In this document: positions 8,746-17,198 of the stretch, one piece after another
Position numbering within the stretch: position 1 is the stretch's first letter
How the letters are laid out: every line of letters starts with the position of its first letter
Origin: an uncultured Prevotellaceae bacterium
GTDB lineage: Bacteria; Bacteroidota; Bacteroidia; Bacteroidales; Bacteroidaceae
Length of the DNA: 64,000 bases
Assembly (NCBI GenBank): GCA_902767775.1
Contig: CACXIP010000004.1
Location: 246,933-310,932, forward strand
Reading direction: 5' to 3'
The notes under the pieces: generated by a model
What the model saw: only the letters and a program-made list of their open reading frames with translations
The model's database searches: none
What the model was told of the DNA's origin: nothing
Translations under genes and position numbers: made by a program

Positions 8746-10212
8746 ATGAGTGAATATTGGCAAATACCCCTATTAACAATCTTGTTTGCGATGCTACCCA
8801 ATACGACAAATGATGAATCGATGGCGGCCAACCGCGTGCGGCCCGCCACACAGGCAGGACGCTTCTATGAGGCCGACCCCACCGAATTGATGAAAGAAAT
8901 AGACGATTGTTTTGGCAGGCATGCCGACACCGTTGTCAGCGACGACATCGCAGCACTCATCGTACCGCATGCTGGTTACTATTTCTCTGCCAATGTGGCA
9001 GCCTCGGCTTTTGCTATGCTCAATCCGGAGCATCACTACCAGCGTATTTTCCTGTTGGGACCCAGCCATTATGAATGGCTCAACGGTGCCTCTGTCAATG
9101 TGGCGGACGATTTCTACTCAACGCCATTGGGTACAATACCTGTAGACCATGCCACAGCTGGAGCATTGATATCCGCGGACAGTGTGTTCCATTATAATGC
9201 CAAGGCTCATGACCGCGAGCACTGCCTTGAGGTGCAACTGCCCTTCCTGCAGACACGACTCAACGAGATGCCACCCATCGTGCCCATCATCATCAGTACC
9301 AACAAATACGTGCATCTGCAAAGGATAGCGGCTGCGCTAAAACCATACCTCACCCCCGACAACCTATTTGTTATCAGCAGCGACTTCTCGCATTATCCCA
9401 CTTATGAGGGTGCTTGCAGGGCTGACAAACTGACAGGCGAGGCATTGCTCACTGGCAATGCCGACCATTTCATCGATGTGATAGAGGAGAATGCGCGCCG
9501 CGGAATCCCTGGTCTGGAGACTTCCGCCTGCGGCGAGTTTGCCATCATCACCCTGCTCATGATGCTCGACAAGCAATACGACGTGCGGCATATCCTGTAT
9601 CAAAACTCCGGCGATATCGATGCAGACAGGCGCGACCGGGTGGTGGGCTACCATTCCTTTGCCGTCATGCGACGGGAGGGCTTTTCTCTCTCCGATGAGG
9701 AGAAGGATACGCTCCACGGCATTGCATGGAAGAGCATCAAAACTGCCTTTGAGGGGAAGCCGCTGCCCAACGAGGAGGTAGGGGAGCATTTGAAAACTCC
9801 CTGCGGTGCTTTTGTCACGCTGAAGAAAAACGGACAGTTGCGCGGCTGCATCGGATATATGGGCGAAGACACCCCGCTGCATCTTTTGGTAGCGGAGATG
9901 GCACGCTCGGCTGCCTTCGAGGATTATCGTTTCTCTCCGCTCCGAAGAGAGGAACTGCGCGACATCGATGTGGAGATATCGGTGTTGACTCCCCGCCGCC
10001 GCATCCAGAGCATCGATGAGTTTCAACTCCACCGTCATGGCCTGCTCATCCGTAAAGGCAACCGCAGCGGTACATTCCTGCCGCAGGTAGCTGATGAGGT
10101 AAATTGGACTAAAGAAGAGTTTTTCGGCCATTGTGCTCAAGACAAGGCAGGCATCGGCTGGGATGGATGGCGTGATGCAGAGTTATACGTCTATGAGGCG
10201 ATAGTCTTTTAA
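8746..10212 (+). CDS. AmmeMemoRadiSam system fusion protein: Memo-like (B) plus AMMECR1-like (A)
   Basis: Two conserved domains are fused. Residues about 30-290 form a Memo-like domain of the extradiol-dioxygenase/LigB type, recognised from RPATQAGRFYEAD, IVPHAGYYFSA, LLGPSHYEW, EHCLEVQLPFLQ and SSDFSHYPTYE, with its metal-ligand-like histidines. Residues about 300-488 form an AMMECR1 domain with the hallmark GCIGY in LRGCIGYMGEDTPL and SPLRREELRDIDVEISVL. These families travel with a radical SAM enzyme in a conserved but biochemically poorly defined system; that enzyme is not in this window. An internal ATG at 8821 (MAANRVRP) is an equally good start, because the first 25 residues are not conserved-looking. 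It lies 18 bp after the GT2 gene and ends at a bidirectional terminator. Confidence 0.9.
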   Translation: MSEYWQIPLLTILFAMLPNTTNDESMAANRVRPATQAGRFYEADPTELMKEIDDCFGRHADTVVSDDIAALIVPHAGYYFSANVAASAFAMLNPEHHYQRIFLLGPSHYEWLNGASVNVADDFYSTPLGTIPVDHATAGALISADSVFHYNAKAHDREHCLEVQLPFLQTRLNEMPPIVPIIISTNKYVHLQRIAAALKPYLTPDNLFVISSDFSHYPTYEGACRADKLTGEALLTGNADHFIDVIEENARRGIPGLETSACGEFAIITLLMMLDKQYDVRHILYQNSGDIDADRRDRVVGYHSFAVMRREGFSLSDEEKDTLHGIAWKSIKTAFEGKPLPNEEVGEHLKTPCGAFVTLKKNGQLRGCIGYMGEDTPLHLLVAEMARSAAFEDYRFSPLRREELRDIDVEISVLTPRRRIQSIDEFQLHRHGLLIRKGNRSGTFLPQVADEVNWTKEEFFGHCAQDKAGIGWDGWRDAELYVYEAIVF

Positions 10213-10242
10213 AATGAAGATTTAAAATTTGAGAATAAAAAA

Positions 10243-10272
10243 CAGGTGGATTAGCATTTTGCTATCCACCTG
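10243..10272. terminator. Bidirectional terminator between convergent genes
   Basis: Arms CAGGTGGA (10243-10250) and TCCACCTG (10265-10272) extend inward through TAGCA/TGCTA. The minus strand reads into TTTTTTATTC and the plus strand into ATTTGTTATTT, so it can serve both the Memo/AMMECR1 gene and the M23 gene. Confidence 0.8.
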
Positions 10273-10290
10273 ATTTGTTATTTATAAAGG

Positions 10291-10338
10291 TATCAAACCT
10301 TCATCTTTCATCCTTCATCCAAATTTCATCCCTCATCC
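10291..10338 (-). repeat. Degenerate GGATGAA-type heptamer repeat
   Basis: On the minus strand this is a run of GGATGAA/AGATGAA units ending in TTTGATACC. The same unit order, ending in TTGATACC, occurs in the opposite orientation at 13783-13847. It is noncoding and lies just after the M23 gene. Confidence 0.7.
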
Positions 10339-10359
10339 AAAGGACGTGGAAACCACGCT

Positions 10360-11385
10360 CTAAGAGTGTATCATCACCTGTCCTACTCGGACCTTGGTGC
10401 TGTTGCCCAAACAGTTCATCCTTTGGAAGTCCTCCACCGTCATGTTGTATTTCTTGGCGATGGTGTATATGGTCTCTCCAGGCTGCACGGTGTGGGTATT
10501 CAGTTCGCGGCTGCTGCGCGGCTTGCGCTCCTGCGGTGTGGTAGCCGGTTCGGGAATGGCGTCAGACTCATTCACCTTGACGGGTGTGGAACTTGCCACG
10601 GTGCTGGTGGGTGTGGGACGGTGACCGCCATAAACCTCCTCCTTGGTATAACCATTCTGTTTGCGGCCGCGGGCAGCGGTAGCCTTGAGGTCTTCCTGCT
10701 GCATGGTGCTGCGGCGGAACAGATAACTGTCGCCAGTGATGTCCTGGTTGCGGAAGTCAAAGAAGAGGGCGGGGTTGAGGGCTACGCCGCAGAGGCGTGT
10801 CTCAAAATGCAGGTGTGAACCCGTGCTTCGACCTGTGTTGCCGCCCAGACCGATGGGTTGGCCGGCACGCACCATCTGATTCTCCCTGACCAGGTGTTTC
10901 GACATATGGGCATAATAGGTCTCCAGACCGTTGCTGTGGCGGATGACGACATAGTTGCCGTATCCCTTGGCCTCAAATTTCACAACGCGAACCTTTCCTG
11001 ACCATGCGGCGCGGATGGTGTCGCCAATATATACCTTGATGTCGAGACCACGATGTTGGCGGCCCCAACGGGGACCAAACTGTGAGGTAATCACGCGGCT
11101 CGGAGTGGGCATGCGGAATCCTTTCAGATTGATGCGATAAGTCTCAGGCAAGGCGGATGCCTTGTAGTGGGTATTATGGTTGTCCCAATCCAGATAGAGT
11201 TGGGATGAGGGTGATTCCATGTTCTCGCGCTCAATAGTGGCTTGAAGGGCGAGGGTGTCGAGTTGTTTGATTTTCTTGTCGACTGGCACATAGCGTGCCA
11301 TCATATCCTGTGCTGCCATAGGCAGTGAGGCAACGGTTAATATTGCAGATATTGCAAGCGTTTTCAATGTTCTTTTAAAAGTCAT
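10360..11385 (-). CDS. M23 peptidase with C-terminal LysM domain
   Basis: Periplasmic or cell-wall endopeptidase that cuts peptidoglycan cross-bridges. I start at the ATG at 11385 (MTFKRTLKTLAISAILTV), giving a signal peptide ending near MAAQ; an upstream ATG adds nine residues. Zinc ligands are visible: His111 and Asp115 in HRGLDIKV, His160 in YYAH and the HLHFE motif at 191-195, so the enzyme should be active rather than a LytM-type activator. A Pro/Thr linker precedes a LysM domain (HTVQPGETIYTIAKKYNM to the end, about 297-341) that binds glycan strands. It has its own promoter about 118 bp upstream. Confidence 0.92.
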   Translation of the reverse strand: MTFKRTLKTLAISAILTVASLPMAAQDMMARYVPVDKKIKQLDTLALQATIERENMESPSSQLYLDWDNHNTHYKASALPETYRINLKGFRMPTPSRVITSQFGPRWGRQHRGLDIKVYIGDTIRAAWSGKVRVVKFEAKGYGNYVVIRHSNGLETYYAHMSKHLVRENQMVRAGQPIGLGGNTGRSTGSHLHFETRLCGVALNPALFFDFRNQDITGDSYLFRRSTMQQEDLKATAARGRKQNGYTKEEVYGGHRPTPTSTVASSTPVKVNESDAIPEPATTPQERKPRSSRELNTHTVQPGETIYTIAKKYNMTVEDFQRMNCLGNSTKVRVGQVMIHS

Positions 11386-11502
11386 AATCCTCCGTTTTGA
11401 TTCAAAAAGCACTGATTACGTTGTAGTAATACTGTCTTCCTTTCAGTTTGTTTTTGAAATAATTGGCGCAATAAAACCACACCGAATTATTTCATTGCGG
11501 TG

Positions 11503-11510
11503 CAAAGGTA
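11503..11510 (-). promoter_or_regulatory. -7 box for the M23 peptidase gene
   Basis: TACCTTTG on the minus strand matches the -7 consensus; no clear TTTG is present 19-21 bp upstream. It predicts a 5' leader of about 110 bases. Confidence 0.55.
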
Positions 11511-11634
11511 AGAATAAAAAAAGGGAAAATAGCACCATTAACAATAATTAGTGCATATTTAACACTTATTGTTTTGGGCAAAATGATTCAGCTGACGAGT
11601 CCGACAGGTATGAAATGTCCGGCCTGATTTACGC

Positions 11635-13737
11635 TCACGAAATCACTCCCCAGTTGATGTTGGTGCGCCTCAGCGCTGCGAGCCGCTGCCATAGGAGGGC
11701 ATTCTCGGGATGCTCACAGGTGGGGTCTGCATCGATGATGCGCTGTGCCTCATCGCGTGCCATCTGCACGATCTGTCCGTCGCGAGCGATGTCGGCAATC
11801 TTCAGGTCGAATGCCATACCGCTCTGTTGGGTGCCTTCAAGGTCGCCGGGACCGCGCAGTTTGAGGTCGGCCTCCGCAATTTCAAATCCGTCGTTGGTGG
11901 AGCACATGATGTCGATGCGGCGGGCGGTCACCTTGTTCAGCTTGCGGGTGGTGACGAGGATGCAGAACGATTGCTCGGCACCGCGTCCGACGCGTCCACG
12001 CAACTGATGCAGTTGTGAAAGGCCAAACCGTTGGGCATCGAGAATGACCATGACCGAGGCATTGGGCACGTTGACTCCCACCTCGATGACCGTTGTTGCG
12101 ACAAGAATCTGCGTCTCGCCCCTCACGAAACGCTCCATCTCATCTTCTTTCTCCTTGGGTTTCATCTGTCCGTGAACCTTACTCAAGCGGAATTCGGCGA
12201 ACACCTCCTTCATGGTTGTAAATCCCTCCTCCAGGTTGCGTAGGTCCATCTTCTCACTTTCCTTGATGAGGGGATAGACGATATATACCTGCCGTCCAGC
12301 GTTGATTTGCCGTCGGATGCCTTGATAGAGACTGGTCAGTTGGTCGTCGTATTTGTGTTGGGTATAGACGGGTTTTCGTCCGGGGGGCAGTTCGTCGATG
12401 ATGCTGACGTCGAGGTCGCCATAGATGGTCATGGCGAGGGTGCGGGGGATAGGGGTGGCAGTCATCACCAGAACATGTGGTGGATTGTGGCTCTTGCTCC
12501 ATAGTTGGGCGCGCTGTGCCACGCCGAAACGGTGTTGTTCGTCGATGACGGCAAGGCCGAGGTGGAAAAACTGCACCGTATCCTCGATGATGGCATGGGT
12601 GCCCACGAGGATGTGGATGCTGCCATCGGCCAATGCTGTGAGAATATCCTGCCGCTGCTTGCCTTTGACGATGCCGGTGAGCATCTCTACGCGTATGCCG
12701 CTCATTCCCTTGAGAAAATTGCGGATGGTGGCGAGGTGTTGCTCTGCCAGAATTTCCGTAGGTGCCATGATACATGCCTGATAGCCATTGTCGATGGCGA
12801 TGAGCATCGACATGAGTGCCACCAATGTCTTTCCTGACCCCACATCGCCCTGCAGCAGCCGGTTCATCTGTCGACCACTCTTCATGTCGGCATGTATTTC
12901 GCGTATGACCCTTTTCTGTGCCTCTGTGAGGAAGAACGGCAGGTGGTTGTGGTAAAACCCGTTGAAGTTGGCTCCCACATGATTGAGCACATATCCTCTG
13001 TATCGTCTCCTTTGGTCGCTGGCATAGCGGAGGATGTTGAGTTGCACGTAAAAGAGTTCCTCAAACTTCAACCGCATTTTGGCACGGTCGAGTTGTGCGG
13101 CGTCCTGTGGGCTGTGGATGTTGCGGAAAGCCTCATCGCGGGAGATGAGGTGGAGCGGATTGGTGATAAACGGGGGCAGCGTCTCAGGAAGGGGAGTGGT
13201 CATTCGGGTGAGGATGCCCTTGACGATACGCTCGACGGCACGTGAGTTGAACCCTGCTTTCTTCATCCTCTCGGTGGTGTGGTAATGGGGCTGCATCCCC
13301 ATCTCCGAGAGTTGCACGGTGGCGGCATCATCTATTTCTGGGTGGGAAATTTGGAAACGTCCTCCATATACGGTGGGCCGTCCGAAAACGATGTATTCCT
13401 TGCCAATGGTATAGTTGTTGATGATATACTGGGCTTTGGAGAACCACACGAGGTCCATCACCCCGTGCCCATCGCTGAAATGCGCCACGAGGCGTTTGTT
13501 GCGCCGTCCGGTGTCAAAGGTCTCGAAACCGAGGATGTGCCCCTTTACCTGTACAAACGACATGCTCTCCATCAGTTCGCTGATGCGGTAGACATGCCGT
13601 CGGTCGATATACTTGTAGGGGTAATGCTCGAGCAGTTGCCCAAATGTCTCTATGCCGAGTTCCTTCTTCAGCATCTCCTTGCGCTTGGGCCCCACACCGG
13701 GGGCGTACATGATGTCCTGCCCCAGAATATCCGTCAT
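11635..13737 (-). CDS. recG: ATP-dependent DNA helicase RecG
   Basis: RecG remodels stalled replication forks and Holliday junctions. The 700-residue length is normal. An N-terminal wedge (OB-fold) domain (about 1-240, including YPYKYIDR and VQVKGHILG) is followed by helicase domain 1 with Walker A GDVGSGKTLVAL, the DEQH box in VIDEQHRFGV and MTATPIPRTLA. Helicase domain 2 carries VATTVIEVGVNVPNA and QLRGRVGRGAEQS. The C terminus ends with the short TRG-like part including AEADLKLRGPGDLEGTQQSG. It stands between the M23 gene and the DJ-1 gene on the same strand but is separated from both by 170-250 bp. Confidence 0.97.
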   Translation of the reverse strand: MTDILGQDIMYAPGVGPKRKEMLKKELGIETFGQLLEHYPYKYIDRRHVYRISELMESMSFVQVKGHILGFETFDTGRRNKRLVAHFSDGHGVMDLVWFSKAQYIINNYTIGKEYIVFGRPTVYGGRFQISHPEIDDAATVQLSEMGMQPHYHTTERMKKAGFNSRAVERIVKGILTRMTTPLPETLPPFITNPLHLISRDEAFRNIHSPQDAAQLDRAKMRLKFEELFYVQLNILRYASDQRRRYRGYVLNHVGANFNGFYHNHLPFFLTEAQKRVIREIHADMKSGRQMNRLLQGDVGSGKTLVALMSMLIAIDNGYQACIMAPTEILAEQHLATIRNFLKGMSGIRVEMLTGIVKGKQRQDILTALADGSIHILVGTHAIIEDTVQFFHLGLAVIDEQHRFGVAQRAQLWSKSHNPPHVLVMTATPIPRTLAMTIYGDLDVSIIDELPPGRKPVYTQHKYDDQLTSLYQGIRRQINAGRQVYIVYPLIKESEKMDLRNLEEGFTTMKEVFAEFRLSKVHGQMKPKEKEDEMERFVRGETQILVATTVIEVGVNVPNASVMVILDAQRFGLSQLHQLRGRVGRGAEQSFCILVTTRKLNKVTARRIDIMCSTNDGFEIAEADLKLRGPGDLEGTQQSGMAFDLKIADIARDGQIVQMARDEAQRIIDADPTCEHPENALLWQRLAALRRTNINWGVIS

Positions 13738-13756
13738 TCGTTAAACTCCCAATTAG

Positions 13757-13782
13757 AATATCATATGTCTATACTCCTAAAA
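13757..13782 (+). repeat. Dispersed CATATGTCTA-CTCCTAA repeat, copy A
   Basis: Contains ATCATATGTCTATACTCCTA, one base different from copy B at 13855-13875 and from the inverted copy at 38204-38224. Confidence 0.7.
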
Positions 13783-13847
13783 TGGATGAAGGATGAAAGA
13801 TGAAAAAAGATGAAGGATGAAAGATGAAGGATGAAGGATTGATACCA
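13783..13847 (+). repeat. Degenerate GGATGAA heptamer run
   Basis: Tandem heptamer-like units GGATGAA/AGATGAA with a few slips, ending in TTGATACC. It is related to the minus-strand run at 10291-10338. It lies between two CTCCTAA-type repeats and codes for nothing I can support. Confidence 0.75.
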
Positions 13848-13853
13848 CGTTAG

Positions 13854-13902
13854 TAATCATATGTCTAAACTCCTAATCTCCTAAACTCCTAAACTCCTAG
13901 AC
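13854..13902 (+). repeat. Dispersed CATATGTCTA-CTCCTAA repeat, copy B
   Basis: Starts with a 21-base segment identical to the reverse complement of 38204-38224, then continues as tandem CTCCTAAA units up to the DJ-1 gene. Confidence 0.8.
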
Positions 13903-13906
13903 TAAG

Positions 13907-14476
13907 TTATTCCTCTCCTATAAGGTGCAGGAATTGCATCTTGTGCTGCAACTGCCGCGTGCTGTCTTCGTTGTTGGTCAGGATGGTCAGCAATTGGTAG
14001 GCGTAAGGTAGTGAGGCAGCCGGTCCTTCACCAGTGATGATGTTGCCGTCGACCGTGCATAGTTCGTGGGTATATTCAGCTCCCTCAAGATATACTTCAA
14101 ATCCCGGTGAGCAAGTGGCACGCCGACCCTGAAGCAGTCCGAGACCGCCAAGCACCATCGGTGCGGCGCAGATGGCACCGATGAGGCGCCCCTTGTCGTT
14201 GTGGGCAAGCAATGCCTGACGGACACCCTCATGCTGGTTGAGGTTGACCGAACCGGGCATGCCTCCCGGGAGTAGCAGCAAGTCGGCATCACTGAGGTCG
14301 GCATCCTCGAAGAGTATGTCGGCCTTGACGGTGACACCATGTGATGACTCCACCCATTCGCTGCCTGTCACACTTACGGTCATCACCTCCTGTCCTCCGC
14401 GGCGGAGGATATCCACTGGTGCCAACGCTTCTATCTCTTCAAAACCATTGGCAAGAAATTCATATACTTTCGACAT
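13907..14476 (-). CDS. DJ-1/PfpI family protein
   Basis: Member of the DJ-1 superfamily (189 residues), whose bacterial members have been described as glyoxalase/deglycase-like or oxidative-stress proteins; the exact activity is debated. I start at 14476 (MSKVYEFLANGFEEIEALAP), the usual family N terminus; an upstream ATG would add 12 residues. The nucleophile-elbow cysteine is Cys103 in GAICAAPMVLGG and the partner glutamate is Glu16. The stretch LLLLPGGMPGSVNL is the oxyanion-side loop. A TAATTTTG -7 box lies about 34 bases upstream. The gene is divergent from nadK. Confidence 0.92.
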   Translation of the reverse strand: MSKVYEFLANGFEEIEALAPVDILRRGGQEVMTVSVTGSEWVESSHGVTVKADILFEDADLSDADLLLLPGGMPGSVNLNQHEGVRQALLAHNDKGRLIGAICAAPMVLGGLGLLQGRRATCSPGFEVYLEGAEYTHELCTVDGNIITGEGPAASLPYAYQLLTILTNNEDSTRQLQHKMQFLHLIGEE

Positions 14477-14509
14477 AATAACAAAGAATATAAATAATGA
14501 ACTGTTTTG

Positions 14510-14517
14510 CAAAATTA
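14510..14517 (-). promoter_or_regulatory. -7 box for the DJ-1 gene
   Basis: TAATTTTG on the minus strand, about 34 bases before the chosen start; -33 box not clear. Confidence 0.5.
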
Positions 14518-14570
14518 GGCAAAAAATATCATTTTTGGACCGATTGTTCTCATTTCTCCTTAAAATACTT

Positions 14571-14578
14571 TATTTTTG
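14571..14578 (+). promoter_or_regulatory. -7 box for nadK
   Basis: TATTTTTG on the plus strand, 52 bases before the nadK ATG and divergent from the DJ-1 promoter; -33 box not clear. Confidence 0.55.
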
Positions 14579-14630
14579 CACGTCCGTAGTAGGTTGTTCC
14601 ACTGCGCAACTCCATTCAACCCATCTGAAG

Positions 14631-15518
14631 ATGACGTCAAAGAAACTGAGGTTTGCCATTTTTGGCAATATCTATCAGGCCAGGAAATCGGCCTCCATCC
14701 AGAAAGTCCTTTCGCTGCTGTCGGAGCGGAAGGCTGAAGTGTATATTGACCGCGAGTTTTACCATTTCCTCACCGATGACCTGCATTTGGAGGTTTGCCC
14801 CAACGGCGTGTTCGATGATGGCAAGTTTGATGTCGATTTCGTTATTTCCATGGGCGGTGACGGTACATTTCTCCGCGCTGCCAGCAGGGTGGGGGACAAG
14901 GGATGTCCCATCATGGGTATCAACATGGGTCGGCTGGGGTTCCTGGCTGACGTAGGACCGGGTGAGATAGAAACCTCCATCGCAGCCCTCTATCAGGGTG
15001 ACTACAAATTGGAGGAGCATTCGCTGATTGCTGTGAAGACGGAGGGAGAGACCACCTTGGAAGGTTGCCCCTGCGCTCTTAATGACATCGCAGTGCTCAA
15101 GCGTGACAATGCGTCGATGATCAGCATCCGTACTACCATCAACGGTGAACACCTGGTAACCTATCAGGCTGACGGACTGATTGTGTCGACCCCGACGGGC
15201 AGCACCGCTTATTCACTGTCCAACGGCGGTCCGATTATCGCACCGCAGTCGGGTGTGCTGTGCCTCTCACCCGTTGCTCCCCACAGTCTCAATATCCGAC
15301 CCATCGTCATCCCCGATGATGCTGTCATCCGCATCAGTGTGGAGAGCAGAAGCCACAACTTCCTTGTCGCCATCGACGGCAGGTCGGAGAAATGCAGCGA
15401 GGACACCATCCTCACCATCCGTAAGGCACCATATCAAGTAAAAATCATCAAGCGCCACAGTCAGAAGTACTTCCACACGCTGAGGGAGAAAATGATGTGG
15501 GGCGCGGACACACGATAG
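14631..15518 (+). CDS. nadK: NAD kinase
   Basis: Phosphorylates NAD to NADP in the cytoplasm. I start at the ATG at 14631 (MTSKKLRFAIFGNIYQ), giving 295 residues, the normal length; the longer open frame upstream runs antisense through the DJ-1 gene and is not real. The catalytic GGDGTFLR is at 75-82 (Asp77), followed by INMGRLGFLADV and TPTGSTAYSLSNGGPI, which form the NAD- and ATP-binding loops. Its own -7 box lies upstream, and the ABC exporter gene follows after only 6 bp. Confidence 0.96.
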   Translation: MTSKKLRFAIFGNIYQARKSASIQKVLSLLSERKAEVYIDREFYHFLTDDLHLEVCPNGVFDDGKFDVDFVISMGGDGTFLRAASRVGDKGCPIMGINMGRLGFLADVGPGEIETSIAALYQGDYKLEEHSLIAVKTEGETTLEGCPCALNDIAVLKRDNASMISIRTTINGEHLVTYQADGLIVSTPTGSTAYSLSNGGPIIAPQSGVLCLSPVAPHSLNIRPIVIPDDAVIRISVESRSHNFLVAIDGRSEKCSEDTILTIRKAPYQVKIIKRHSQKYFHTLREKMMWGADTR

Positions 15519-15524
15519 AAGCGT

Positions 15525-17198
15525 ATGTTCGGCAGACTGAAGAGATATTTCGCAACAGCGAAGAACAAGTACACCTCACGCCAGATTTTGGCGTGGCTGT
15601 GGGACGCTTGGAAGGGCAACCGCCTCCAGGCATTCCTCAACGCCATGATTGGCTTGCTGGAGGTGGTGGTGAGCCTCTCAGCGGTGTGGGCGATACAGAA
15701 TGCGATAGACATCGCAGCAGGGTCGAAGGAGGGAAACATCTATATCGGCGTGCTCATCATGGCATTGCTCACTCTCACCAATTTCGGACTGAGTATTGCC
15801 AGCGTGTGGATACGCAATATCCTTGGGGTGCTGGCGCGCAACAGGATGCAGCAGCGCTTGCTCGACCGTATCCTGCGCTCGGAGTGGCGCAGCAAGGAGA
15901 AGCGCCATAGCGGTGATGTCATCAACCGCCTGCAGACCGATGTGGGACAGGTCATCACCTTCCTCACTGAAACATTGCCCAATACGGTGTCTACCACAAC
16001 GCTGTTCCTGGGCTCTTTCTTCTATCTCTATATGCTCGATCATGCCCTTGCGCTCATCATCGTCTTCATGATTCCTGTCGTGGCTGTGCTCAGCAGGATA
16101 TATATGACCAAGATGCGCGAACTGTCGAAGGATGTGAGACAGTCGGACTCCAAGGTGCAGAGCGTGCTGACCGAGACCATACAAAACCGTATGCTCATTA
16201 AAATCATGGAGAGCGACAGCGCGATGGTCGACAAATTGGAGAACACACAGAGTGAGCTGAGGCAGAATGTGGTGAAGCGTACCTGGTTTTCGGTCATCGC
16301 CAACTTTATCCTCAACTTCGGCTTCTCTCTTGGTTACCTCATTGCCTTCCTTTGGAGTGCGTTGCGACTGATGAACCACACCCTGACCTTCGGCGGCATG
16401 ACGGCTTTCTTGCAACTTGTCAACCGTGTGCAGGGACCTGCCAAGAACCTCACCCATCTCGTTCCGCAGTTTGTATATGTGTTCACGGCGGCCGAACGAC
16501 TGATGGAATTGGAGGAGAACCCGTTGGAGGAACAGGGGAAACCGGTTTATGTAAAAGGACCGTGCGGCGTGCGTCTTGAGCATGTCACCTATGCCTACGA
16601 GGAGGGCGGCAACGTCATTGACGACCTATCTTTCGATTTCCATCCGGGTAGTTGCACCGCCATCCTTGGTGAGACGGGAGCAGGAAAGACCACCCTCGTG
16701 AGGATGATTCTTGCGCTCATGCAACCGCAGAAGGGCGATGTGGTGATTTACAATGACCATGAGGAAAAACGCCTCTCGCCGTTGATGCGCTGCAATTTCG
16801 TCTATGTTCCGCAGGGCAACACTTTGTTGAGCGGCACCATCCGCGACAACCTGCGTTTGGGAAAACTCGATGCCACCGATGAGGAGATGCGCGAGGCGCT
16901 CCTGACCAGTTGCGCTGGTTTTGTTCTCGATTTACCCGAAGGTCTCGACACTGTCTGCTCAGAGTCGGGTGGCGGACTCAGTGAGGGGCAGGCTCAGCGA
17001 ATCTCCATTGCCAGGGCATTGCTGCGCGACCGTTCCATCATGCTTTTCGATGAGGCGACCAGTGCACTTGACCCCGACACCGAGCGCGACCTTCTGCAAA
17101 ATATCCTTGAGCAGCACGACAAGACGGTGATTTTCATTACTCACCGTCCTGCCGTCATCGACTATTGCGACCAAGTGCTCAAGGTGGAGAAAATCTAA
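15525..17198 (+). CDS. ABC exporter, fused permease and ATPase
   Basis: Half-transporter of 557 residues that should act as a dimer. Residues 1 to about 310 hold six hydrophobic membrane segments. The ATPase domain has Walker A GETGAGKTTL (Lys388), the signature LSEGQAQRIS, Walker B IMLFDEATSALD (Asp509, Glu510) and the switch histidine in ITHRP. The type resembles the lipid/drug/peptide exporters (MsbA/MdlB group); substrate cannot be told. It is probably cotranscribed with nadK, and its stop overlaps the end of the convergent GH53 gene. Confidence 0.9.
   Translation: MFGRLKRYFATAKNKYTSRQILAWLWDAWKGNRLQAFLNAMIGLLEVVVSLSAVWAIQNAIDIAAGSKEGNIYIGVLIMALLTLTNFGLSIASVWIRNILGVLARNRMQQRLLDRILRSEWRSKEKRHSGDVINRLQTDVGQVITFLTETLPNTVSTTTLFLGSFFYLYMLDHALALIIVFMIPVVAVLSRIYMTKMRELSKDVRQSDSKVQSVLTETIQNRMLIKIMESDSAMVDKLENTQSELRQNVVKRTWFSVIANFILNFGFSLGYLIAFLWSALRLMNHTLTFGGMTAFLQLVNRVQGPAKNLTHLVPQFVYVFTAAERLMELEENPLEEQGKPVYVKGPCGVRLEHVTYAYEEGGNVIDDLSFDFHPGSCTAILGETGAGKTTLVRMILALMQPQKGDVVIYNDHEEKRLSPLMRCNFVYVPQGNTLLSGTIRDNLRLGKLDATDEEMREALLTSCAGFVLDLPEGLDTVCSESGGGLSEGQAQRISIARALLRDRSIMLFDEATSALDPDTERDLLQNILEQHDKTVIFITHRPAVIDYCDQVLKVEKI

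Noticed and set aside
11635-13737. Long plus-strand open frames opposite recG
   Set aside because: They are shadows of a high-GC3 gene with no recognisable protein, while the minus-strand frame gives a full RecG.
13783-13847. GGATGAA run as a coding repeat or CRISPR
   Set aside because: Units are 7 bp, degenerate and without spacers; no start codon or cas gene is present.
14238-14630. Long open frame joined to the front of nadK
   Set aside because: It runs antisense through the DJ-1 gene, contains no NAD-kinase motif, and the nadK promoter lies at 14571-14578. The true start is 14631.
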